A program made the translations under genes and the position numbers. Below, in pieces: positions 55,854 through 63,970 of a stretch of DNA of 64,000 nt (the first letter of the stretch is position 1; the number at the start of each line of letters is the position of its first letter). The stretch is from positions 1-64,000 of the forward strand of contig JAEWKK010000026.1 of the NCBI GenBank assembly GCA_023386045.1, read 5' to 3'. The stretch is from Bacteroidota bacterium. Lineage in GTDB: Bacteria; Bacteroidota; Bacteroidia; Chitinophagales; Chitinophagaceae. Below the pieces are notes generated by a model, which saw only the letters and a list, made by a program, of their open reading frames with translations, was not told the origin of the DNA and did not search any database.

Positions 55854-57053
55854 ATGGATATTTTTTTTATTGTCTGGTATATCTTTCAAGCCTGGATAGC
55901 TATTTATCTTTCAATGCCCTTTGTTTTACTGATGATCTATTTATTTAAAAAGATCACTCACAACAGGTTTAACATACATAAGAAAAAGACTCTTTACAAT
56001 AAGGATTTTGATTTTGGTGTGATCATTACGGCCCATAAGGAGGCTGAGCTGGTTCCTGCCCTGATCGACTCACTTATTAAACAACGTTATCACAACTACC
56101 GGGTATATGTAATCGCCGACAGGTGTGAAATCCCCGAAGACAATTTACCAGATCACAGGGTCAGTATCCTGCAGCCACCTGATTCGCTGGATTCAAAGAT
56201 CAGATCCATACAATATGCTATTGATCATTTCAGCAGGCAGCACGATGCAATAGTGATACTGGATTCCGATAACCTGGTTCATCCTGATTTTTTAGGGAAA
56301 TTGAATCTTTATTTCAGTAAAGGCTTTAAAGTTGTCCAGGCCAATCTTCTTCCCAAGAATTCAGACTCCATGTATGCAAGACTTGATTCTATCGGGAATG
56401 TATTTTACAATTTTACCGAGCGCGAGGCAAGAATGGAGATCGGACTTTCTTCTGCTATATGGGGACTTGGAGTTGCCATTGATACGGAGTTGTATAAAGA
56501 AATTGTTTATGAGAACCATCTCGGAGGATTTGATAAAAAAATGCAGGCCTGTCTTGTTCAGAAAGCAAACCAGATGGCCTTTGCAAGAGAAGCCATTGTT
56601 TATGATGAGAAGGTAACAACAGGACCCGCGCTGGAAAAACAGAGAACCCGTTGGATCCATGCTTATTTCAAATATCTTAAGCTGAACTGGATTGTTTTTA
56701 AAAATGGTATCATCAAGGGAGATCCAGATTCTGTTCTTTTTGGTTTTCTGAATATCAGGCCCCCGTTTTTTATTTTGATTTTCCTGGTACTCATTTCCTG
56801 TTTTGTAAATTATTTTATCCATATACACCTTTTCATTGCCTGGATGGTGTTGCTGGTTCTCTTCTGCATTTCGTTTACCGTTATTGTTAGCATGAAGGCC
56901 AATGATAAAAAAATGGTCCAATCCATCCTGTTTTTACCTTTGCTCATCATCAGGCAGGTCTTTGCGCTTCTGAAGATGAAAAGAGCGGATAAATCATTCC
57001 TGAAAACAGAACATACCAAATTAGTTTATATAGAAGACCTGATTGTAAAATGA
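55854..57053 (+). CDS. Membrane glycosyltransferase family 2 (QxxRW type)
   Basis: The 399-residue protein has an N-terminal helix and a GT2 domain with VIITAHKEAELV, LDSDNLV, WGLGVAID and QRTRW. Two or three C-terminal helices and the tail DKSFLKTEHTK shared with the GT2 at 53084 complete it. ATG at 55854 is chosen over TTG at 55842. Its stop overlaps the start of the NodB-type deacetylase gene by four bases (ATGA), so synthase and deacetylase are translationally coupled. That coupling resembles loci making partly deacetylated amino-sugar polymers, but the sugar here is unknown. Confidence 0.9.
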   Translation: MDIFFIVWYIFQAWIAIYLSMPFVLLMIYLFKKITHNRFNIHKKKTLYNKDFDFGVIITAHKEAELVPALIDSLIKQRYHNYRVYVIADRCEIPEDNLPDHRVSILQPPDSLDSKIRSIQYAIDHFSRQHDAIVILDSDNLVHPDFLGKLNLYFSKGFKVVQANLLPKNSDSMYARLDSIGNVFYNFTEREARMEIGLSSAIWGLGVAIDTELYKEIVYENHLGGFDKKMQACLVQKANQMAFAREAIVYDEKVTTGPALEKQRTRWIHAYFKYLKLNWIVFKNGIIKGDPDSVLFGFLNIRPPFFILIFLVLISCFVNYFIHIHLFIAWMVLLVLFCISFTVIVSMKANDKKMVQSILFLPLLIIRQVFALLKMKRADKSFLKTEHTKLVYIEDLIVK

Positions 57054-58066
57054 TCTCAGTTAAAAAAGCCTTCATCTCCTTTTCTTCTTTGTTTCCATTG
57101 CCAGGCTTACTGAAGTTTTCAGGACTGAAGGTTCTATTACCCTACCATCACGTTGTCAGTAATGATTACCTGCCTCATATCAAAAACCTGTATGACTATA
57201 AATCAACTTTAGCTTTCGAAAAAGATCTGGACTGGCTTCTGAAAAATTTCAACCCCATTTCTGCGCATGATCTTTATGATCATTGTTTTCAAAATGCACC
57301 GCTTCCTGCAGGGTCCTTTCTTCTGAGTTTTGATGATGGCTTCAGGGAAGTGTATGATATAATTGCTCCCATGCTGAAAAAAAAAGGTGTTCCGGCCATT
57401 TTTTTTATCAACCCGGCATTCATTGATAACAAGGAATTGTTTTACCGATGTAAACTAAGCCTCGTTATTGAAAAGCTTCGTGGAAATCCAAAACTCCTTT
57501 CACTATTTCATTCAAAATATTTTCCGCAGGCGCAAAGAAATTTTTTATCAATTCGCCAAAGTTTGTTGCAATTGCAATACACGGATAGAAAGTTGGCAGA
57601 CGAATGGGGCGCAGCATGCGAAATTGATTTTGACCAATACCTGGAAGATCAGCAGCCCTTCATGACTTCTTCCCAGATAAAAGAACTTTCATCGCAGGGT
57701 TTTACTATTGGCGCTCATAGCTGGGATCATCCCAATTATAAATTTCTGTCACTGAACGAACAATTGGAACAAACTGCAGCCTCGCTTCATTTCATTTCAT
57801 CTTTTCAGGACCTCAAAACATTTTCTTTCCCACACGAAGACAAAAACCTGACTCAATCTTTTTTTGATGAACAAAAGAAAAAGGAGGATCGCATTTTGTT
57901 TTTTGGAGTGCAGAATCAGAAATCAGAGACCGGCAATGTTGTATGGCATCGGTTCAATGCAGAAAATCCAAATCTGGATCTTGCTTCACTGGTGAAAGGA
58001 ATGCTTGTTTATAATGGAATGCTTCGAACTGCCGGCAGATCAGCCGTTTCGAGATCTATTACATGA
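57050..58066 (+). CDS. Polysaccharide deacetylase (NodB homology)
   Basis: The 338-residue protein has the NodB motifs. Motif 1 is SFDDG (Asp95 and Asp96, catalytic base and metal ligand) and motif 2 is HSWDHP (His223 and His227, metal ligands). The N-terminus (PYHHVVSNDYLPHIKNLYD) resembles family 4 carbohydrate esterases that remove N- or O-acetyl groups. There is no clean signal peptide, although the first 25 residues are hydrophobic enough for a possible anchor. It is coupled to the GT2 gene upstream by a 4-base overlap and overlaps the convergent membrane-transferase gene end by 8 bases. Confidence 0.9.
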   Translation: MISVKKAFISFSSLFPLPGLLKFSGLKVLLPYHHVVSNDYLPHIKNLYDYKSTLAFEKDLDWLLKNFNPISAHDLYDHCFQNAPLPAGSFLLSFDDGFREVYDIIAPMLKKKGVPAIFFINPAFIDNKELFYRCKLSLVIEKLRGNPKLLSLFHSKYFPQAQRNFLSIRQSLLQLQYTDRKLADEWGAACEIDFDQYLEDQQPFMTSSQIKELSSQGFTIGAHSWDHPNYKFLSLNEQLEQTAASLHFISSFQDLKTFSFPHEDKNLTQSFFDEQKKKEDRILFFGVQNQKSETGNVVWHRFNAENPNLDLASLVKGMLVYNGMLRTAGRSAVSRSIT

Positions 58067-59312
58067 GATGAAAATAAGTCTCAAGCGAAAAATATCCGAT
58101 CGCCATGGCAATAATAAATCTCAGCAGTCTACCTAAGGTTGGTCTGTCATAGCCCGGGAATATCATGACAAAGAAAGGAGCTGCCTGTGCTACATACCTT
58201 GTACTGAACAAATGAGTGACCTTGAAGCTGGAAGCCAGTATCAGCATACCTGCCAGCAATAAAAAAATAAATACCGGTCTTTTGCGATTTAACCAACCCT
58301 GCCATGCAGAGCTAAAAATAAAATAGAGTGATAGCGTGGCAAGTAATGGTGAGATCATCAACGGATAAATCTTCATGAAGGCCTGGGGTAAAACCTTGGC
58401 AAGAGTTCTGTCCAATGGCGCATATTCATAACGCACCAGCATCATGTTCATCATCAAAAGAAGCACATAACAGACCACCATATAAAGAATGATGCGCTTA
58501 TTAAAATAAAACCATCGCGGTGCTATGAATACTGTAAGCAGTGCACCATAAGCATAAGCCAGTATGCCATGCCAGAAACTGAAACCTCTTCCCACAAATG
58601 CCTGTTGCGGTGGTACCAGTCCATCCCAGATAATGAAAACAGGAACTGCAATGGCCAGCGCACAAACACCGTAAATAATAAGTGTTCGCCATCTTTTACC
58701 ATCATTCAAATGATACAAAAGCAAAGAAGCGGAAGCCAGGCCCAGGGTAAGAAATGGTGAACGGCCCAGTATGGAAAGTCCAAGAGTAACTCCTGCCAGC
58801 AAGGCAAGAAGACAACTTTTTAAAACAAATGCTTCTGTTTTTATAGCCAACAAGAGTAGTAAAACAGACAGAACGGAAAAGAACATGGTAGGCATTTCCG
58901 TCAGGGCTAAACCTGTAACCTGCCAGACCATTGGTACGGCAATCAGGGCAATGGACCAGGAAAGGCTGCTGCCAGACACATCTTTTTTAATAAGGGTGAT
59001 GATGCGCGCCAATAGCAGGATGGTCATTCCCAAAAGAAATACATTGACCAGCCGGATACCTGGCGTGGTGAGTCCGGTCAGCGGCTTGAAAGCAAAGTGT
59101 ACCAGTTCATACAATGGACCGGGAGCCTGGTTGTCCATGCGTAATAGAAACTCCTTTGAAAGACCATAGGTCCGGAAAAGCTCAAAATTCTTTACAAAAT
59201 AGGCCTCATCAAATAAAGGAGGCTGTTGATGAAAAAAGGTGAGCAGCAGGATCACCAGAAATCCAAGGATCCCTGCTAATAATATGAGTTTTTCCGAGAT
59301 TTCTTTTTTCAT
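58059..59312 (-). CDS. GT-C type membrane glycosyltransferase (GT39/ArnT-like)
   Basis: The 417-residue protein has about eleven hydrophobic helices and the first periplasmic loop motif PPLFDEAYFVKNF, with the acidic pair typical of GT-C enzymes of the GT39/PMT_2 type. These use polyprenyl-phosphate sugars as donors at the periplasmic face. It could add a side sugar to the exported glycan or, less likely, act as a Wzy-type polymerase. The ATG at 59312 is chosen; GTG at 59351 and ATG at 59333 are alternatives. It is the only leftward gene in the last 9 kb of the locus. Confidence 0.8.
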   Translation of the reverse strand: MKKEISEKLILLAGILGFLVILLLTFFHQQPPLFDEAYFVKNFELFRTYGLSKEFLLRMDNQAPGPLYELVHFAFKPLTGLTTPGIRLVNVFLLGMTILLLARIITLIKKDVSGSSLSWSIALIAVPMVWQVTGLALTEMPTMFFSVLSVLLLLLAIKTEAFVLKSCLLALLAGVTLGLSILGRSPFLTLGLASASLLLYHLNDGKRWRTLIIYGVCALAIAVPVFIIWDGLVPPQQAFVGRGFSFWHGILAYAYGALLTVFIAPRWFYFNKRIILYMVVCYVLLLMMNMMLVRYEYAPLDRTLAKVLPQAFMKIYPLMISPLLATLSLYFIFSSAWQGWLNRKRPVFIFLLLAGMLILASSFKVTHLFSTRYVAQAAPFFVMIFPGYDRPTLGRLLRFIIAMAIGYFSLETYFHLM

Positions 59313-59441
59313 GAATGGTAGCGGCACAGGCATGTCTTGTTGAAAGCGCACTAAAGTAGAAAGTTTTGTTTATAAGGTTGGAATTTTTAAAAATGGCTGT
59401 GGATCACTGACAAGCAGGCTGTTGTGTTTTTTACCCAATTA

Positions 59442-59459
59442 TTGCGACTGAGATCGCAA
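59442..59459. promoter_or_regulatory. Palindrome TTGCGA-N6-TCGCAA, possible operator
   Basis: A perfect inverted repeat of 6-base arms with a 6-base spacer lies between the divergent GT-C gene and the Wzz-kinase gene, about 80 bases before the -7 box of the latter. The size and symmetry suit a dimeric regulator. No regulator gene is identified. Confidence 0.45.
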
Positions 59460-59536
59460 ATCAATAGCTTAGCTAACAATAGTTTAACAGTAAAAATCTT
59501 ATTTTAACCGGGCTTACTTATTGCTAAAATTAGCTC

Positions 59537-59544
59537 TACTTTTG
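59537..59544 (+). promoter_or_regulatory. -7 box (TACTTTTG) of the Wzz-kinase gene
   Basis: The box is a perfect TAnnTTTG match 21 bases before the ATG at 59566. A TTG at 59521 is only 13 bases upstream, shorter than the usual spacing, so the -33 element is unclear. Confidence 0.6.
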
Positions 59545-59565
59545 ACTTTTTAAAGAATACCATTA

Positions 59566-61779
59566 ATGGACTTTATTTATTTAATGAGGGTTTTGCTGAA
59601 GCGCAAATGGATCATCCTGGCTTCAGGAATTCTCGCCGCTGCCCTAGCTTTTCTTTTAACCCAGAACCAGGAAAAACAATACCGTTCTTCTGCCCAGGTA
59701 GCTACGGGCTATACTGCTACTCAACAAATTACAGTGGGAGAACAAAATCCCGGGGGTTACCTTGAATCTGAAAATAAATTTAATAATGCCATCGTTGGCC
59801 TTACCTCACAACAGGTCCTGAGTCTTGTGGCTTACAACCTGATGCTGAATGATCTTACCAGCTCTACTCCTTTCAGGAAACTTACTGAAGAAGATAAACA
59901 TACCGATGTTTATAAGTCTGTGAACCAGGAAGAAGCTAAGAAACTGCTTCGAGAAAAACTCTCCAATATGGCTGTTTTAAATTCTTCAAAGCCCGAAGAA
60001 AAAAAGCTGCTGGAGTACCTGAAGCTTTATGGCTATGATATCAAGACCCTGAAAAAACACCTGAACGTTTATCGCTATGAGCGTTCCGACTATATCCAGA
60101 TCGATTACAATTCAGAACACCCCGAGCTTTCCGCTTTTGTGGTAAATGATGTATTCCAGCAGTTCATGCGTTACAATGGTGAGGTGAACAGGGTATATTC
60201 CAAGGAAGCCATCGATACCTTAAAAAGTATCATGGATAAGAAAAAGGAAGATCTGGACCTCAAAGTACTTGCCGCCAGGAACCAGGGTTATAATTATGAT
60301 GTGGAAGGAGTTGATGCCACCCTGGCCACTGTTGGCGAACTGGAGAAAAGTCTTGCTGACGAAAAAGCCAAGAAAACGCAGAATGAAATAGAATTAAAAA
60401 AGGTAAACCAGAGACTTAATTCACTCTCCAATGAACCTGATAACAGTGCCGGCAGTAATAACGAAGAGATCATCAGGGCGCAAAAAGCCAGGACCGAAGC
60501 TTATGATGCCTATCTTAAAAATCCGGCTGACCAGGCCTTGTACAACAGATACCTGCAATTGAAAAAAGAATATGAGGACCTCGTACGTAATTCCTCCACA
60601 GGACAGAGTACGGTACGAAACGATAATAAACTGGATAGAAATGCTTTGCTCGACAGAAAGAGTGACCTGGATTTTGATATTCAGGCCAATAACAGGATCA
60701 TCAGCTCCCTGCAACAAAAAATTAATGTCCTGAAAAACGAAGCATCTGCTATCAGCTTCCAGGGAAGAAATGCCGAAACCATCAAGAATGAACTTGACAT
60801 GGCGCAAAAAGATTACCTGGCTGCAAAGCAGAATTACAATAACGCCACCGATATCAGAAGCAGCCAGTCCATCAATAATTTCAAACAGGTATTAATGGGA
60901 CAGCCGGCCATTGATCCGGAGCCATCAAAAAGACCATTGATTATTGCACTGGCAGCCATTGCAGCCATGGTCACCACCATGCTGATCATCATCTTCCTTA
61001 CTTACCTTGATTCGTCCATCAAAACACCGATCATCTTTTCAAAATCAGTGAATCTGAAATTGATGAGCATGGTGAACTTCATGGACATGAAGAACAAGAA
61101 CCTGGCGGACATTGTGGCCAACAGGGATAGCAGCGATAATACTCACGACCGCAGCAGGTTCAATGCCTTCAGGGAAAGTATTCGCAAACTGAGATATGAG
61201 ATTGAAAGCACGGGTAAAAAAGTATTTCTTTTCACCAGCACCAAAAAAGGCCAGGGTAAAACCACTTTGATCCAGGCTTTGTCTTACAGCATGAGCCTGA
61301 GTAAAAAGAAGATCCTGATTATTGATACCAATTTTTGTAATAATGACCTTACGGTACAACTGAATGCCAATCCCATTTTGGAAAAGATCGTTCCGCAATC
61401 CGCGATGAATGGAAAGAATCTCGTTGACCAGATCAAGGGTTATTCAAAAGATATTGGTGTAGGCAGCGTATTCGCGATAGGCTCCGAAGGCGGTGATTAT
61501 ACTCCTTCTGAAATCCTGCCGAGGGAAAACCTGCTTCATCATTTGCAGGAACTTACTTCTGAGTTTGATTATATTTTCCTGGAAGGTCCGCCACTCAATG
61601 ATTTCTCAGATAGCAAAGAGCTCGCTCAGTATGTTGAAGGAGTGATCGCTGTATTTTCTGCACAGCATATTATTAAGCAGATCGACAAGCAATCCATTGG
61701 TTTCTTCAAGGAACTCAATGGTAAATTCTGCGGTTCCATCCTCAACATGGTAGACCTGAAGAATGTTACGCTTGTATAA
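59566..61779 (+). CDS. Wzz-type chain-length protein fused to BY-kinase-like ATPase domain
   Basis: The 737-residue protein has an N-terminal helix (about 15-30), a long periplasmic Wzz region with coiled coil (about 30-460), a second helix (about 463-485) and a cytoplasmic P-loop domain (about 535-737). Walker A is KKGQGKTT with Lys565, and Walker A' is LIIDTN with Asp587. The usual Walker B Asp is replaced: the strand reads IFLEGPP, with Glu at the usual Asp place. The C-terminus (NMVDLKNVTLV) has no tyrosine cluster, so autophosphorylation of the usual type is unlikely. Role: control of glycan length and export. It has its own promoter box and precedes the TolC-like gene. Confidence 0.9.
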   Translation: MDFIYLMRVLLKRKWIILASGILAAALAFLLTQNQEKQYRSSAQVATGYTATQQITVGEQNPGGYLESENKFNNAIVGLTSQQVLSLVAYNLMLNDLTSSTPFRKLTEEDKHTDVYKSVNQEEAKKLLREKLSNMAVLNSSKPEEKKLLEYLKLYGYDIKTLKKHLNVYRYERSDYIQIDYNSEHPELSAFVVNDVFQQFMRYNGEVNRVYSKEAIDTLKSIMDKKKEDLDLKVLAARNQGYNYDVEGVDATLATVGELEKSLADEKAKKTQNEIELKKVNQRLNSLSNEPDNSAGSNNEEIIRAQKARTEAYDAYLKNPADQALYNRYLQLKKEYEDLVRNSSTGQSTVRNDNKLDRNALLDRKSDLDFDIQANNRIISSLQQKINVLKNEASAISFQGRNAETIKNELDMAQKDYLAAKQNYNNATDIRSSQSINNFKQVLMGQPAIDPEPSKRPLIIALAAIAAMVTTMLIIIFLTYLDSSIKTPIIFSKSVNLKLMSMVNFMDMKNKNLADIVANRDSSDNTHDRSRFNAFRESIRKLRYEIESTGKKVFLFTSTKKGQGKTTLIQALSYSMSLSKKKILIIDTNFCNNDLTVQLNANPILEKIVPQSAMNGKNLVDQIKGYSKDIGVGSVFAIGSEGGDYTPSEILPRENLLHHLQELTSEFDYIFLEGPPLNDFSDSKELAQYVEGVIAVFSAQHIIKQIDKQSIGFFKELNGKFCGSILNMVDLKNVTLV

Positions 61780-61793
61780 ATAGTAAATCAAGA

Positions 61794-61844
61794 AATGTCC
61801 TGCTAAAAAACATTATAAATAAAATTGATTTTAAGCAGGACATT
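61794..61844. promoter_or_regulatory. Long inverted repeat before the TolC-like gene
   Basis: Two perfect 11-base arms, AATGTCCTGCT (61794-61804) and AGCAGGACATT (61834-61844), are separated by 29 A/T-rich bases. The centres are 40 bases apart. The right arm falls between the candidate -33 and -7 boxes of the TolC-like gene. It may be an operator with two sites, or an RNA hairpin after the Wzz-kinase gene. Confidence 0.6.
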
Positions 61845-61855
61845 AATTATTCTTG
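61825..61855 (+). promoter_or_regulatory. Candidate promoter of the TolC-like gene
   Basis: TTG at 61825-61827 lies 20 bases before TATTCTTG (61848-61855), one mismatch from TAnnTTTG. The predicted start near 61862 leaves a leader of about 60 bases before the ATG at 61922. Confidence 0.5.
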
Positions 61856-61921
61856 CATTTCGTCTGGATCCCGGAAAGCCACTCTTTAATCAACCCTTAT
61901 CAATATTCAATCAATTCAGTT

Positions 61922-62641
61922 ATGACGTCCGTTTTTGCCTATTTGAAAAAAAATCCTTTTTTCTTTTCCTTCTTTTTTGTTCTTCTGTTTTCTCTGAGTG
62001 CATCAGCACAGATCACTCCTATAAAAAGAGATACAGCCAAGCGTATTAATTCAGACACCGCATCACTTGTTGAAGAAAGACTGGTTGAACTGGCCATGGA
62101 AGGACCGATGGTAAAAGCAGCAGGTCACCAGGACAAGATCAATGAATACCAGTTGATCGCTGCAAAAAACAACTGGATCAATCTTCTTACGCTTTCTTAT
62201 AACTACAACGACCAGAGTTTTAAAAATAATGTGCAGAATGTTTACCCTAAATTCTTCGTTGGAGTAACCGTACCCCTTGGCACACTTCTTTCACGTACAC
62301 AGGTGAAGGCTGCCAACGAAGCTGTTTCAATCAGCAGGGAAAATCACGAACAATTAAGGCGCACAGTAAAAGCCGAGGTGATAGGAAAATACCGACAGTA
62401 TAAGGCTTATGGAGAGATGATCGCCATGCAAAGTGAGTTGCTGAATAATGTACAGGCAGCGTTACTGCAAGCAGAAGATAATTTCAGGAAAGGAACTGTG
62501 AAGATTGAAGAATACAACATGGCGCAGCGATTGAAAAATGAAGAAGCAACAAAACTGGTCAATCTGCAATTGCAGCAGGATCTTGTGAAACTGGATATTG
62601 AGAAATGGATAGGCACCAGCCTGGAATCTGTGATCAGATAA
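61922..62641 (+). CDS. Half-length TolC-like outer-membrane efflux protein
   Basis: The 239-residue protein has a signal peptide (about 1-35, SASAQ). A single TolC-type unit follows: a helical stretch (LVEERLVELAMEGP), a beta-strand pair (NLLTLSYNYND and KFFVGVTVPLGTLLSR) and a long coiled coil (TQVKAANEAV to KWIGTSLESVI). Full TolC/OMF proteins carry two such repeats in about 450 residues, so this one is half length. It may assemble as six subunits or hold a different role. The ATG at 61922 gives the signal peptide; the frame is open 23 codons further up. It follows the Wzz-kinase gene, suggesting a part in polymer export. Confidence 0.75.
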   Translation: MTSVFAYLKKNPFFFSFFFVLLFSLSASAQITPIKRDTAKRINSDTASLVEERLVELAMEGPMVKAAGHQDKINEYQLIAAKNNWINLLTLSYNYNDQSFKNNVQNVYPKFFVGVTVPLGTLLSRTQVKAANEAVSISRENHEQLRRTVKAEVIGKYRQYKAYGEMIAMQSELLNNVQAALLQAEDNFRKGTVKIEEYNMAQRLKNEEATKLVNLQLQQDLVKLDIEKWIGTSLESVIR

Positions 62642-62684
62642 AAAAATAACTAAACAGCGAAGCCGGTTCTTCTAATATTATTTG

Positions 62685-63869
62685 ATGAAACCAATTGCGG
62701 AGAGCATAAGAGGTTTTTTTTATACCGGCTTTAATGTTCCGGTGATGCAGAAGAGCAGGCTGCAATGGGTGGACTACCTCCGCGGCATCGCCATAATCCT
62801 GATCGTTTACAGGCATGTACTCATTGGCATTCAAAAAGGAAATATTCCAGTACCGGAGATCCTGGTACATGCCAATATGATCTTTTACAGCTTCAGAATG
62901 CCTCTGTTCTTTATTCTCTCAGGAATTTTTATCAGCCGAAGTCTTGCTAAAAAATCGCTCAGGGAACTTATTGGAATCAAATTCGAAAAACTCCTGTATC
63001 CTTATTTCATCTGGACGGTGATCCAGATCAGCCTGCAAATCCTTTTTTCCGGTGTAACCAACTCCAACCGTAGTTTGATCGACTACACCTATATTTTTTA
63101 CCAGACAAGGTACCTGGACCAGTTCTGGTACCTGCCGGCGCTGTTTAATACAACCATTATTTATTTACTGATCAAAACAAAACTCAAAGCCAATACAGGT
63201 GTTCAGCTGATCATTGGCCTGGGACTTTATTTTCTTTCACCCTATTTCCAGGCAGTGAGTATGATGTCGGACTGGATGGCTTTTTATTTTTTCTTTGCCC
63301 TGGGCGATGCTTTTTCTTCTATTTTCTTCCAGGATCAGACACAGAAATTTTTTAAAAGCTGGATTTCACTGCTGCTGATCATTCCCATATTTATTTTAGC
63401 GCAGCGATATTACCTGGATCATGATCTTGGAAATATAGGTGCAACTGATAAACTCTATCTTTCCAAACCTGATTATTTCAGGCATATTAAAGACCAGGTG
63501 GATTTTTTATTTATCGCGTTGGTTGGCTGCCTGGCCATGTTTATTCTTGCCTTTCATCTTCAAATGCTGAAGATCCTATCTTTTCTACGCGTCCTTGGTT
63601 ATCATTCCCTTCATATTTATGTGATGCACGTGATCATTACAGCTGCTGTAAGATTATCACTGATCATCGTATTTCACATCACCAATCCAATTCCATTGCT
63701 GCTCATCAGCATCTTTTTTGGAATTACACTGCCTGTACTCTTTTATAATTTCCTGGTGAAGGATGGCCCTTTCTGGTTTCTTTTTTCTTACAAAAAGAAA
63801 AAGAATGAACCCGTGGTTGTTGCGGAAAAAACTGCGGTAGCGAGTTATGGTGGGGTGAGTGGTGAGTGA
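62685..63869 (+). CDS. Membrane acyltransferase (acyltransferase 3 family)
   Basis: The 394-residue protein has about ten hydrophobic helices and the family start LQWVDYLRGIAIILIVYRHV with its conserved Arg and His, plus FRMPLFFILSGIFISRS. Such enzymes add O-acetyl or O-succinyl groups to glycans in the membrane. It is the last gene of the locus. The stop codon at 63867-63869 lies inside a GTGAGTG tandem array, so the final residues (VSGE) are encoded by the repeat. ATG at 62685 is chosen; an ATG at 62745 (MQKSRLQWVDY) is also possible. Confidence 0.9.
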   Translation: MKPIAESIRGFFYTGFNVPVMQKSRLQWVDYLRGIAIILIVYRHVLIGIQKGNIPVPEILVHANMIFYSFRMPLFFILSGIFISRSLAKKSLRELIGIKFEKLLYPYFIWTVIQISLQILFSGVTNSNRSLIDYTYIFYQTRYLDQFWYLPALFNTTIIYLLIKTKLKANTGVQLIIGLGLYFLSPYFQAVSMMSDWMAFYFFFALGDAFSSIFFQDQTQKFFKSWISLLLIIPIFILAQRYYLDHDLGNIGATDKLYLSKPDYFRHIKDQVDFLFIALVGCLAMFILAFHLQMLKILSFLRVLGYHSLHIYVMHVIITAAVRLSLIIVFHITNPIPLLLISIFFGITLPVLFYNFLVKDGPFWFLFSYKKKKNEPVVVAEKTAVASYGGVSGE

Positions 63870-63916
63870 TAGTGAGGGGTGAGTGATAGTGAGTGGTGAG
63901 TGGTGAGTTGTGAGTA
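63855..63916. repeat. Heptad tandem repeat (GTGAGTG words)
   Basis: About eight copies of GTGAGTG-like 7-base words, two of them extended by ATA, run from inside the 3' end of the acyltransferase gene into the gap. No spacers are present. Confidence 0.85.
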
Positions 63917-63922
63917 TTCTTT

Positions 63923-63950
63923 GTTCACGAGTTCACAAGTTCACAAGTTG
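63923..63950. repeat. Octamer tandem repeat (GTTCACAA words)
   Basis: Three head-to-tail copies of an 8-base word (GTTCACGA, GTTCACAA, GTTCACAA) are followed by a partial fourth. They lie just after the GTGAGTG array. Confidence 0.8.
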
Positions 63951-63970
63951 CCGTTGCCTTTTTCAGATAC

